In this document: positions 30,183 to 36,762 of the stretch, piece by piece
How positions within the stretch are numbered: position 1 is the first letter of the stretch
How the letters are laid out: every line of letters begins with the position of its first letter
Assembly: GCA_020047815.1 (NCBI GenBank)
Contig: JAIFNG010000092.1
Coordinates: 1-36,762 of the forward strand
Reading direction: 5' to 3'
Length of the DNA stretch: 36,762 nucleotides
DNA from: Anaerolinea sp.
Lineage (GTDB): Bacteria > Chloroflexota > Anaerolineae > Anaerolineales > Villigracilaceae
Translations under genes and position numbers: made by a program
The notes under the pieces: generated by a model
Database searches by the model: none
The model's input: the letters and a program-made list of their open reading frames with translations, nothing else
What the model was told of the DNA's origin: nothing

Positions 30183-30228
30183 ACACAGTCATCAGACAAA
30201 AAAATTAAGAGAAAAGACATCCCTGGTT

Positions 30229-30270
30229 CGAATATTGTTCCATTTTCATTTATGGATGGAACAATATTCG
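30229..30270. other. intercistronic hairpin, 15-bp perfect stem
   Basis: The arms 30229-30243 (CGAATATTGTTCCAT) and 30256-30270 pair fully around a 12-base loop. No T-run follows on the plus strand, so a simple intrinsic terminator is unlikely. It stands just ahead of the ribosome-binding site of the AhpD-like gene and could be an operator or an mRNA structure that tunes its expression. Confidence 0.55.
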
Positions 30271-30293
30271 GACAAAATAAAAAGGAAACCTAA

Positions 30294-30868
30294 TTGAGCA
30301 CTGTGATTTTTAATAAGCGCATTTACAACCCGCGCACCTTTACTGCCGATGTAATCAATATTTTTGCTTGCGCAGAGCAGCACGTAGTGGACGGGTCAGC
30401 AGGGCTTTTGCCGAGAAGATCATGATGGTTGTCACCAGTGTTAATGGATGCCGCTACTGTTCTTATGGACACAGCCGGGCTGCATTGGCAGCTGGCATCT
30501 CGGAAACCGAACTGCAAAAATTGATGGCGCTTGATCTGGGAGCTTTCCCTGAAACCGAAGTGATTGCCCTGACATTCGCCCAACACTATGCCGAATCACA
30601 TTGCAATCCCGACCCAGCCGTTTGGCAGCGGATGACATCCTATTACGGGGAAAGAACTGCCAACGACATCATGACCTACCTGCGCATGATCACCTTCGGA
30701 AACTTGCTTGGAAATACATTCGACGCCCTGCTCAGCCGCTTTCGTGGCAGACCCGCACCCAGCAGCACTTTTTGGAACGAATTAATGGTGCTTTGGGGAG
30801 CCATATGGATGCCGCCTTTCAGATTATTCCTGCAGATATTCAAATCTAACAGAACTGTCCCCAAATAG
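30294..30868 (+). pseudogene. AhpD-like/carboxymuconolactone decarboxylase family gene with an apparent frameshift
   Basis: The main frame (30368-30868) contains VNGCRYCSYGHSRAALAAG, the Cys-x2-Cys..His site of AhpD-like peroxidase partners. It lacks a start, and its true N-terminus lies in another frame: from a TTG at 30294 (after AAAAAGGAAACC) the DNA reads LSTVIFNKRIYNPRTFTADV. The frames join near a T5 run at 30361-30365, where adding one T would restore a single ~190-residue protein. This is either a real inactivating deletion or a sequencing error in a homopolymer. The intact enzyme would reduce peroxides or handle thiols. Confidence 0.65.
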
Positions 30869-30899
30869 CACAATCTCATACTATTTTAATTTTTATCTA

Positions 30900-30937
30900 T
30901 TGACTTTTTGTCTATAGTGAGATAGACTATAGACAAA
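30900..30937 (+). promoter_or_regulatory. promoter with overlapping palindromic operator for padR
   Basis: TTGACT (30900-30905) and TAGACT (30923-30928) are 17 bp apart. Overlapping them are perfect 11-bp arms TTTGTCTATAG (30907-30917) and CTATAGACAAA (30927-30937), separated by 9 bases. A dimeric regulator bound here would cover the promoter. The PadR gene 12 bases downstream is the obvious candidate for autorepression. Confidence 0.78.
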
Positions 30938-30948
30938 GGAGAATTACT

Positions 30949-31326
30949 ATGCCCAGAGGACAAGGTTTTGGACAAGGTCGTGGTGGCGGCAGACGCAAGA
31001 TGTTTTTCCTGGAATCTTGCCTGCTGGTGCTTTTACACCGCGAGCAAGGATACGGATACAGCCTGATGGATGGGTTGAAAGAGTATGGCTTCAGGACCGA
31101 AGAAATGGACATTAGTATCCTTTATCGTGCATTGCGCGAACTGGAAACCGCTGGATTGGTGGTTAGTTCGTGGGGCGAAGACAGCCTGGGACCCCAGCGG
31201 CGCATGTACACCATCACCCCGCAAGGAGAATCAACCCTGACGGAGTGGATACAAGCCCTGCGCCAGCGGCGCATGGAAATAGAAGCGCTTGAAGCGGCGT
31301 ACGACGCTGTCAAGAAAAACAATTGA
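30949..31326 (+). CDS. PadR-family transcriptional regulator
   Basis: The 125-residue protein is a winged-helix PadR regulator: FFLESCLLVLLHREQGYGYSLMDGL, then DISILYRALRELETAGLV as recognition region, and MYTITPQGESTLTEWI as wing and dimer helix. Its first 16 residues form a Gly/Arg-rich tail (MPRGQGFGQGRGGGRR) like that of the DUF5320 protein encoded next. AAAGGAG precedes the ATG, and a palindromic operator lies over the promoter. It heads the metallocluster operon and likely represses it until a metal or redox signal is sensed. Confidence 0.9.
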   Translation: MPRGQGFGQGRGGGRRKMFFLESCLLVLLHREQGYGYSLMDGLKEYGFRTEEMDISILYRALRELETAGLVVSSWGEDSLGPQRRMYTITPQGESTLTEWIQALRQRRMEIEALEAAYDAVKKNN

Positions 31327-31351
31327 TCAAGTCATACAAAAGGAGTAAATT

Positions 31352-31615
31352 ATGCCAAACAGAAATGGTACAGGACCCAATGGACAAGGCACCCGCACCG
31401 GACGCGGGTTGGGAAATTGCAGCGGACAGGGGGGTTCGGAAATTGGACGCGGAACAGGACGAGGTATGGGGCGAGGCGGTGGTCGAGGAATGGGCGGACG
31501 CGGGCTGGGCTCATCTACCAGCCAGGGAAATTCCTGGATTGGTACCCAGCTCGATAACCTGCAATCTGCCATTGAGCGCCTGGCAGAACGGTTGGATAAA
31601 ATCAACAAGGAATAG
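31352..31615 (+). CDS. DUF5320-family small Gly/Arg-rich protein
   Basis: The 87-residue protein begins MPNRNGTGPNGQGTRTGRGLG, the DUF5320 hallmark, continues with a run of Gly-Arg-Gly repeats, and ends in a short amphipathic helix (LDNLQSAIERLAERLDKIN) that could form a coiled coil. Function is unknown; members are found beside NifX/MinD genes in anaerobes. An AAAAGGAG site precedes the ATG. It lies 25 bases after padR. Confidence 0.85.
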   Translation: MPNRNGTGPNGQGTRTGRGLGNCSGQGGSEIGRGTGRGMGRGGGRGMGGRGLGSSTSQGNSWIGTQLDNLQSAIERLAERLDKINKE

Positions 31616-31637
31616 GGGATAAAGAGGTACATACAAT

Positions 31638-31667
31638 GAAAGGGAGACAAAATGCCATCTCCCTTTC
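31638..31667 (+). other. intercistronic hairpin between DUF5320 and the NifX-like gene
   Basis: GAAAGGGAGA (31638-31647) pairs with TCTCCCTTTC (31658-31667) over 10 bp with a 10-base loop. No U-tract follows. It may protect the upstream mRNA or act as an attenuator between the abundant small protein and the enzyme genes. Confidence 0.5.
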
Positions 31668-31696
31668 CTGACCATAATAAAAGGAAACCATCGTTC

Positions 31697-32074
31697 ATGA
31701 AAATCGCAATTTCTATTTCTGGCAATAGACTAGAAGCCCCCTTCGACCCGCGCTTTGGACGCGCTGCTGCATTTTGTATAGTTGATAGTGAAACAAATTT
31801 ATGGACATGCCATGAAAACCCAGCGCTTTCTGCTTCGGGTGGAGCGGGTGTGCAAGCATCTCAGTTCATTGGCAAGCTTGGCGCACAGGTCGTAATCAGC
31901 GGAGCTTACGGACCCAATGCCTTCGACACTCTCTCCCCTGCCGGGATAGAAATGTACCTTGCGCCATCAGGAGAAACCCTGACCGCGGCCGAAGTACTTG
32001 CGCTGTTCAAGGCTGGCAAACTAAGTAAAGCTGATACCGCCACTCACGCAGGCCATCACGGAGCAGCTCACTAA
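31697..32074 (+). CDS. NifX/NifB-type metallocluster-binding protein with His-rich tail
   Basis: The 125-residue protein has the dinitrogenase iron-molybdenum cofactor domain (PF02579 type): KIAISISGNRLEAPFDPRFGRA, ALSASGGAGVQASQFI and GAQVVISGAYGPNAFDTL. It ends in a metal-binding-like THAGHHGAAH tail. Relatives include NifX, NafY and the orange protein of sulfate reducers, which carries a Mo-Cu sulfide cluster. The start at 31697 follows AAAAGGAAACC and matches the family N-terminus. Its stop overlaps the next ATPase gene (TAATG). No nitrogenase genes are seen, so a nitrogenase role is unlikely. Confidence 0.87.
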   Translation: MKIAISISGNRLEAPFDPRFGRAAAFCIVDSETNLWTCHENPALSASGGAGVQASQFIGKLGAQVVISGAYGPNAFDTLSPAGIEMYLAPSGETLTAAEVLALFKAGKLSKADTATHAGHHGAAH

Positions 32075-32928
32075 TGCGAATCGTCGTAGCCAGCGGAAAA
32101 GGCGGCACAGGAAAAACCACTGTCGCCACAAGCCTTGCACTAAGTGCCCAGGAAGCATCATCCGTCCGCTTTATGGATTGCGATGTAGAGGCACCCAACG
32201 CAGCGCTCTTTCTAATTCCGGCGCTGGACATTCGTAAGGAAGTCGGCATCCAACTGCCGGTGGTGGACGAGGCGCTTTGTACCCACTGTGGCAAATGCGC
32301 AGAAGTCTGTGAATTTCACGCCATTGCTGTCATCGCTAAAAAAACGTTGATATTTCCCGAACTATGTCACGGTTGCGGTAGTTGCACACTGATCTGCCCT
32401 GAAAAAGCCATCAGTGAGCGGCTGGACGTGATGGGCGTGCTGGAAGGTGGAAAGACGGCTACAGGCATTAATTTTACCCAGGGCGTGATGAACGTCGGAG
32501 AACCGATGGCGGTGCCAATTATCCGCGAGTTAAAAAAATGGGACCCAGACCCAGTATTTGATATTGAGATTCGCGATGCACCACCTGGGGCATCCTGCCC
32601 GGTAGTTGAGACCATGCGCGGCGCAGATTTTATACTGTTGGTGACAGAGCCAACACCCTTTGGTTTGCATGACCTGAAACAAGTAGTCGGTATCACCCGC
32701 GAGCTGGGAATCCCCGCCGGAGTTGTGGTCAACCGCGACGGGATTGGCGACAACTCTGTCGAAACCTACTGCGACGAAGCGGATCTACCCATCCTTTTGA
32801 GAATCCCAATGGAGCGACACTTCGCGGAAGCAATTGCAAGCGGCAAAACCCTGGTCGATGCCGCGCCTGAATACCTGCAAATTTTCCGCGCCCTACTCGA
32901 AAGCATTACAGCAAGGGTTGCCAAATGA
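32074..32928 (+). CDS. MinD/ParA-family ATPase with inserted 2[4Fe-4S] ferredoxin domain
   Basis: The 284-residue protein starts with the deviant Walker A motif VASGKGGTGKTTVATSLALS and has a ferredoxin insertion with two complete cluster motifs, CTHCGKCAEVCEFHAI and CHGCGSCTLICPEKAI. The DAPPGASCPV segment is the switch region. Such ATPases, related to Mrp/NBP35 cluster carriers, occur in pairs in orange-protein loci and near NifX-like genes. It is translationally coupled to genes on both sides. Confidence 0.9.
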   Translation: MRIVVASGKGGTGKTTVATSLALSAQEASSVRFMDCDVEAPNAALFLIPALDIRKEVGIQLPVVDEALCTHCGKCAEVCEFHAIAVIAKKTLIFPELCHGCGSCTLICPEKAISERLDVMGVLEGGKTATGINFTQGVMNVGEPMAVPIIRELKKWDPDPVFDIEIRDAPPGASCPVVETMRGADFILLVTEPTPFGLHDLKQVVGITRELGIPAGVVVNRDGIGDNSVETYCDEADLPILLRIPMERHFAEAIASGKTLVDAAPEYLQIFRALLESITARVAK

Positions 32929-33824
32929 AACAGTTAATCATTCTCAGCGGCAAAGGTGGAACTGGAAAAACCAGCGTCACCGCCGCATTCTCCCATCTTG
33001 CTGCGCAAGGCCAGATGGCAAATAAAGTCATTCTGGCAGATGCAGATGTGGACGCCGCTAATTTGGAACTAGTTCTGCAACCCCGCTTATTGGAACAGCA
33101 GGATTTCAAGGGGGGGAAAGTGGCAGTGATCGATCAAGAGTCTTGCTCTTTCTGCGGCGAATGTCAGGCTATATGCCGTTTCGATGCCATTAACTACATT
33201 GACGGTTTATACCTGATTGATCCCATCGCTTGTGATGGGTGCGCGTCTTGCGTCTATCAATGCCCCAACACAAGTATTAGCATGCATGAACAGATCGCTG
33301 GAAATTTTTATTTTTCCGAAAGCCGTTTCGGTCCGTTGTACCATGCAAACCTGTACCCCGGCCAGGAAAACTCTGGCAAATTGGTAACTCTGGTCAAACA
33401 ACGCGCCCGCCTGCAAGCCTTGGATGAAAACCGCGAACTGGTTATCGTGGATGGCCCGCCTGGCATCGGCTGTCCAGTCATCTCGGCAGTATCCGGCGCC
33501 AGCCTGGCATTGATCGTCGCCGAACCGACAGTGGCGGGAGTTCACGACATGCATCGCGTTTTACAAACGGTCAAACATTTCGGTGTACAGGCAATGGTCT
33601 GCATCAACAAAGCAGACATCTATCCCGCAGGCGCGAATGAGATCGAAGCGTTTTGTAAAGAGAGCGGAATCGAAACCGTAGGCAGAATTCCATTCGATTT
33701 GACGGTAGCCAGCGCAATGGTAGCAGGCGAAGCGGTGACAGTCTTCAATCCCCAAGCTCCATCAAGTATCGCCATCTCAGCTATTTGGGAGCGAATCGTT
33801 CCAGCACTGTTGGAGAAAAAATGA
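32925..33824 (+). CDS. second MinD/ParA-family ATPase with ferredoxin domain
   Basis: The 299-residue paralogue has the same plan: ILSGKGGTGKTSVTAAFSHL, then CSFCGECQAICRFDAI and CDGCASCVYQCPNTSI, then VIVDGPPGIGCPVISAVS. It overlaps the first ATPase gene by 4 bases (ATGA) and the following DUF59 gene by 4, so the block is produced as a unit. The pair probably forms a heterodimer that assembles or loads a metallocluster onto the neighbouring NifX-like proteins. This is inferred from conserved gene association. Confidence 0.9.
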   Translation: MKQLIILSGKGGTGKTSVTAAFSHLAAQGQMANKVILADADVDAANLELVLQPRLLEQQDFKGGKVAVIDQESCSFCGECQAICRFDAINYIDGLYLIDPIACDGCASCVYQCPNTSISMHEQIAGNFYFSESRFGPLYHANLYPGQENSGKLVTLVKQRARLQALDENRELVIVDGPPGIGCPVISAVSGASLALIVAEPTVAGVHDMHRVLQTVKHFGVQAMVCINKADIYPAGANEIEAFCKESGIETVGRIPFDLTVASAMVAGEAVTVFNPQAPSSIAISAIWERIVPALLEKK

Positions 33825-34117
33825 GCGAAAATTCATTGGAACAGGCGATTTTAGAGCGGTTAAAATCAGTTATAGACCCGGAAACCAATATAGACGTGAT
33901 CAGGATGCGATTGGTGGAAAACCTATGGGTAGATACGCTCGGCAAGGTGCGCTATACCTTTCGTCCTTCATCGTTTGTCTGTCCCATCGCAGTAATGCTG
34001 GCAACAGACATCAAAAAAGCCGTGGCAGAAGTGCCCGGTGTAAAATCACAAGAGATCGCCATCGAAGGATATTTAATGGCGGATGAACTTGAAAAATTAA
34101 TTAATCAGGAGACTTAG
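33821..34117 (+). CDS. DUF59/MIP18-family iron-sulfur assembly protein
   Basis: The 98-residue protein has the DUF59 (PaaD/SufT-like) fold: ILERLKSVIDPETNIDVIRM, GKVRYTFRPSSFVCPIAVML with a conserved Cys, and a final VKSQEIAIEGYLMA strand. Such proteins help deliver Fe-S clusters to targets. An upstream in-frame start (33785) lies deep in the ATPase gene; the ATG at 33821 overlapping the ATPase stop by 4 bases is chosen. The NifX-like gene follows after one base. Confidence 0.83.
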   Translation: MSENSLEQAILERLKSVIDPETNIDVIRMRLVENLWVDTLGKVRYTFRPSSFVCPIAVMLATDIKKAVAEVPGVKSQEIAIEGYLMADELEKLINQET

Positions 34118-34118
34118 C

Positions 34119-34490
34119 ATGAAAATCGCAATTACAGCAGAAAATAATAATGGACTTGAAAGCATGGTAGCCCAGCACTTTGGACACGCCCCCTTCTTTA
34201 TTATGGTAAACATGGAAAACGGTGAGGTAACCTCCACGCAGGGAGTTGCCAACCCATTTGCAGAGGCGCATCAACCCGGACAAATCCCTGGTTTTATTCA
34301 TGAACAAAAAGCTAACGTGATCTTAAGCGGCGGCATGGGCGGACGCGCCATCGAGTTTTTTGAGCAGTTGGGAATTAAAGCTGCCACCGGAGCGAATGGC
34401 ACAATACGCCAGGCGCTGGAAAATTATTTGGGCGGCAAATTGAAAGAAGCGGCTCCATGCGCTGAGAGTGTAGAACACGGTCACGGATAG
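34119..34490 (+). CDS. second NifX/NifB-type metallocluster-binding protein
   Basis: The 123-residue protein has KIAITAENNNGLESMVAQHFG at the start, ANVILSGGMGGRAIEFFEQL as core, and a metal-ligand-like tail PCAESVEHGHG. The HFGHAPFF motif is typical of the orange-protein/MTH1175 branch of the family. Two paralogues in one operon, both with His-containing tails, suggest one scaffold and one final carrier. AGGAG precedes the ATG. Confidence 0.88.
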   Translation: MKIAITAENNNGLESMVAQHFGHAPFFIMVNMENGEVTSTQGVANPFAEAHQPGQIPGFIHEQKANVILSGGMGGRAIEFFEQLGIKAATGANGTIRQALENYLGGKLKEAAPCAESVEHGHG

Positions 34491-34500
34491 GCACTTTCAT

Positions 34501-34538
34501 CACATGCTCCAGTCACCAAATAGTGACTGGAGCATGTG
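34501..34538 (+). terminator. 16-bp perfect stem-loop after the second NifX-like gene
   Basis: CACATGCTCCAGTCAC (34501-34516) pairs perfectly with 34523-34538 around a 6-base loop. There is no long T-run afterwards, so termination may be partial. The CGGC gene follows at 34572 and may receive read-through from the operon. Confidence 0.6.
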
Positions 34539-34571
34539 TCGGATTTGATCAAAACACGAAAAGGAGCAGAG

Positions 34572-35021
34572 ATGAGTAAAACAACAAAGATCGGAATCAT
34601 CATTTGCAATCGATATCGAACGTGCGCGGGCGGCAAATGTCTGCGAGCGCTGAAAAACAAGGAAGGTGCTTTTCAACAATATGCAGATTCAGACGTGGAG
34701 TTGGTAGGGTACACCACTTGCGATGGCTGTCCGGGAGGTAATGTTGAATACACCGGCGAGGAGATGGTGAAGAATGGAGCGGAGGTCATTCACCTGGCTA
34801 CAGGCTTGTTAGTGGGCTATCCGCCCTGTCCCTACATTCACACATTCAAGGATTTTCTCGAAAAGCGCTATGGGGTGAAAGTTGTTGTCGGCACACATCC
34901 CATCCCCAAAAAATATTTGGACATCCACAATAGTTTAGGAACATGGGAAGACACTGCGGAATGGGAACCGCTTCTCGCGCAAACAATGACAGACGAAGCA
35001 ACACGCAAGGCATATGACTAA
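34572..35021 (+). CDS. CGGC-domain protein, putative metal-binding
   Basis: The 149-residue protein has the CGGC-domain cysteine layout: IIICNRYRTCAGGKCLRAL near the N-terminus, YTTCDGCPGGNVEY in the middle and VGYPPCPYIHTF later. These cysteines probably bind a metal or an Fe-S cluster; the domain's function is not established. The ATG at 34572 follows AAAAGGAGC; an earlier in-frame start at 34536 overlaps the hairpin and is rejected. It is followed closely by the DUF89 gene. Confidence 0.87.
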   Translation: MSKTTKIGIIICNRYRTCAGGKCLRALKNKEGAFQQYADSDVELVGYTTCDGCPGGNVEYTGEEMVKNGAEVIHLATGLLVGYPPCPYIHTFKDFLEKRYGVKVVVGTHPIPKKYLDIHNSLGTWEDTAEWEPLLAQTMTDEATRKAYD

Positions 35022-35023
35022 GT

Positions 35024-35923
35024 ATGAAGACATCCCTTGATTGTATTCCCTGCATTTTACGACAGTCGCTGGATGCAGCCAGGTTGGTATCCACAGACAC
35101 CACAGTTCATGAGCAAATACTGCGCGATGTCCTGCTCTGGGCTGGAAATATGGATCTGGACCAATCCCCTCCTGCTATTGCGCAACGCATCCACAAGAAG
35201 TTACGTCAGATCACTGGCATAAATGATCCGTATCGACAGGCAAAGGACAAATTAAACAATCTAGCTCTGGAATTGACACCTGCTTTCCGAGCTCAGATCG
35301 AAGCTGCAGAAGACCCACTGCTGATGGCTGTCCGTTTGGCAATTGCCGGAAATATGATGGACATGGGTGTAACCGGCACGCTAACCGAAGAGGATGTACG
35401 CCAGACAATGAAACAAGCCTTGACTGCACCTTTTTTTGGAGAATTGGAAAAGTTTCGACAGGCAATTGCCGAAGCACAATCCATCCTATACCTTGCAGAT
35501 AATGCGGGAGAGATCGCTTTTGACCGCCTTCTGGTTGAGCAACTTTTATTAAAACGCGTTACGGTGGTTGTGCGCGGGTCGCCCATCATTAACGATGTCA
35601 CGCTGATCGATGCTCAAACAGTAGGGCTTGATCACATTGTCGAAGTCATCGACAATGGTTCGGATGCACCTGGTACCCTCTTAAGCGATTGCAGCCCCGA
35701 ATTCCGGCGTCGCTTTCTCAATGCTGATTTGATCATCGCCAAAGGACAGGGAAATTTTGAGTCTCTTGGCAACGAAGCGGGCAACATCTTCTTTTTATTC
35801 AAGGTCAAATGTGCTGTGATCGCAGAGCACACTCACCAGCCAATTGGAATGCAAGTGCTGATCCACTCTAATGCAAGTGCGACAGTATTGGATGCACTGG
35901 ATACAAAAGCCATCTGTTTATAA
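35024..35923 (+). CDS. DUF89/ARMT1-like protein
   Basis: The 299-residue protein matches the DUF89 family of metal-dependent phosphatases or damage-control enzymes. It has the N-terminal CIPCILRQSLDAAR motif with Cys7 and Cys10 found in the archaeal/bacterial branch, then YLADNAGEIAFDRLL with the metal-binding Asp-Asn, VVVRGSPIINDVT, and IIAKGQGNFESLGN. Members remove phosphate from damaged sugar phosphates or related metabolites, and the substrate here is unknown. It begins 2 bases after the CGGC stop, so the two are cotranscribed. Confidence 0.88.
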   Translation: MKTSLDCIPCILRQSLDAARLVSTDTTVHEQILRDVLLWAGNMDLDQSPPAIAQRIHKKLRQITGINDPYRQAKDKLNNLALELTPAFRAQIEAAEDPLLMAVRLAIAGNMMDMGVTGTLTEEDVRQTMKQALTAPFFGELEKFRQAIAEAQSILYLADNAGEIAFDRLLVEQLLLKRVTVVVRGSPIINDVTLIDAQTVGLDHIVEVIDNGSDAPGTLLSDCSPEFRRRFLNADLIIAKGQGNFESLGNEAGNIFFLFKVKCAVIAEHTHQPIGMQVLIHSNASATVLDALDTKAICL

Positions 35924-36154
35924 TGATTTACAAATTTACAGGAAAGATTTTTTATTCTTGAAATTGCAATAGTCTATGCAAACGTAGATCGCTTTCTTTT
36001 TTTGATGAAAAAGAAAACCGAGGCTATGTACTCAGTTCACTGAAAGGCGGCGTCCTCACTGCTCATAATGGTGCTAGTCGCGATTTAAAATAAGGTTAAG
36101 CAGAATAAAGTCATATACTTCTAAAGTCACAAGTTACAAAGAAAGAGGAAAATT
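35924..36154 (+). other. intergenic region with weak terminator-like hairpin
   Basis: The gap after the DUF89 gene up to the ZIP gene (352 bp in all) holds no intact gene. A/T-only arms TTTCTTTTT (35993-36001) and AAAAAGAAA (36008-36016) form a weak hairpin that may end the DUF89 transcript. The remainder up to 36154 shows no feature I can support, and the gene stub at 36155-36229 is listed separately. Confidence 0.4.
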
Positions 36155-36229
36155 TTGAACTACGTCTTTGGTCCCGTCCCCTCGCATCGGCTGGGTCAAT
36201 CTTTAGGGATTGGTATCATCCTCATCTGA
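36155..36229 (+). pseudogene. N-terminal stub of a radical SAM protein gene
   Basis: From a TTG with GAGG upstream, 24 codons read NYVFGPVPSHRLGQSLGIG and then stop. This is the invariant N-terminus (F-G-P-V-P-S-R-R-L-G-x-S-L-G) of a radical SAM family commonly found near DUF5320/MinD/NifX genes in anaerobes. The following Cys-x3-Cys-x2-Cys part is missing, and 47 bases later another gene starts. A deletion removed the rest of the gene while the start was kept. Confidence 0.7.
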
Positions 36230-36275
36230 CAAGGTCCACTGTTTGTTTTTGCATTTAGGGAAACAGGAGAAATAT

Positions 36276-36762
36276 ATGCTCACAAGCACATTTGGAGCCG
36301 TCATCCTGGCAAGTACCCTGGCATGTATTGTCACGACGATCGGCATTTACACCATCAGCAAGTATGAAAAATGGGGAAATCAAAACATTGTCTATTTTAT
36401 GAGCTTTGCGGCAGGTGTGCTGATTTCCGTATCCTTCATCCACATCATTCCAAAATCCTTTGGAATGAACAACACCGCGCCCATCTACCTGTTGGCTGGG
36501 TACATGGGACTTTACATCTTCAATCGCTTTTTGACCGCCTTTGTCTGCAATGAACGTGACTGCCCCGATCTTACCATCGGCATCATCCCAATGCTTGGCA
36601 TTGGCTTACACTCATTCATTGATGGGGTTATCTACTCTGTCACCTTCAACGTCAGCATCTTCACTGGCACCCTGGCAGCCATTGGCATGGTGCTTCATGA
36701 ATTCCCCGAAGGGATTGTCACCTTTCTGCTTTTGAAGCGGGCAGGGTTTACACAAAAACGAT
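36276..36762 (+). CDS. ZIP-family metal transporter, 3' end outside window
   Basis: The visible 162 codons encode a membrane protein with at least five helices and the ZIP metal-binding motifs in order: SVSFIHIIPKSFG, GIGLHSFIDGVIYSV and GMVLHEFPEGIVTF. The His-Ser-x2-Asp-Gly and His-Glu-x2-Glu-Gly pairs form the binuclear transport site for Zn, Fe or Mn. AGGAG precedes the ATG. It runs off the end of the window. It lies behind a metallocluster operon, so iron or zinc supply is a reasonable guess. Confidence 0.9.
   Translation, partial: MLTSTFGAVILASTLACIVTTIGIYTISKYEKWGNQNIVYFMSFAAGVLISVSFIHIIPKSFGMNNTAPIYLLAGYMGLYIFNRFLTAFVCNERDCPDLTIGIIPMLGIGLHSFIDGVIYSVTFNVSIFTGTLAAIGMVLHEFPEGIVTFLLLKRAGFTQKR

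Noticed and set aside
31697..34490. Nitrogenase accessory cluster
   Set aside because: The NifX-like proteins and MinD ATPases could suggest nitrogen fixation, but there is no nifH, nifD, nifK or full nifB; the MinD-ferredoxin pairing points to orange-protein-type loci.
36255..36443. 62-residue minus-strand ORF over the start of the ZIP gene
   Set aside because: The plus strand encodes a clear ZIP transporter with an AGGAG site and conserved metal motifs, so the antisense ORF is a shadow.

Overview
The window most likely comes from an anaerobic or facultative bacterium of the Chloroflexota (Anaerolineae-like). This is an inference from the protein styles: LiaI/LiaF-type membrane proteins, tandem heptamers of the TGGACNN type, and a mix of anaerobic Fe-S genes with HTH-cupin and PocR regulators. 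No rRNA or tRNA gene was recognised, so the taxonomy is not proven.

Layout. (1) 1-815: decayed IS630-type transposase. (2) 784-4339, minus strand: P1-family peptidase, nitroreductase, methylglyoxal synthase, OsmC-like protein and a TlpA/ResA-type thioredoxin. (3) 4715-5453, plus strand: a cyclic-nucleotide-binding-domain protein and an Nfu scaffold, closed by a 38-bp perfect palindrome. (4) 5533-7636, minus strand: three membrane proteins. (5) 7892-27982, minus strand: the core of the window, about 20 kb of co-directional genes. Read 5' to 3' it runs tusA, (terminator), dsrE2, dsrE, a GcvH-like lipoyl carrier, hynS-isp1-isp2-hynL ([NiFe] hydrogenase of the Isp type), a SLAC1/TehA-type transporter, a hydrogenase maturation protease, a lipoate-ligase homologue, hypA-hypB-hypF-hypC-hypD-hypE, a second GcvH-like protein, a lipoate ligase, two radical SAM proteins resembling the LipS1/LipS2 lipoyl synthase pair, and a third lipoate-ligase homologue that lacks the conserved lysine. 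(6) 28004-30868: a HTH/PocR-domain regulator preceding tusA, and divergent from it an XRE-cupin regulator, a small unknown protein and a frameshifted AhpD-like gene. (7) 30949-35923, plus strand: PadR regulator, DUF5320, two NifX/NifB-type proteins, two ferredoxin-containing MinD ATPases, a DUF59 protein, a CGGC protein and a DUF89 protein. This resembles the orange-protein/MinD metallocluster loci of anaerobes. (8) 36155-36762: a radical SAM gene stub and the 5' part of a ZIP metal transporter.

How it fits together (inference): the central cluster joins a membrane-associated uptake-type hydrogenase, whose Isp2 subunit is HdrD-like, to sulfur-carrier proteins (TusA, DsrE, DsrE2) and to a self-contained system for making and attaching lipoate to two stand-alone H-protein-like carriers. 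No glycine cleavage GcvT or GcvP gene is present. This suggests that lipoyl carriers serve sulfur or electron transfer coupled to H2, by analogy with the lipoate-binding protein of the sHdr sulfur-oxidation pathway. That coupling is the best candidate here for an undescribed system.
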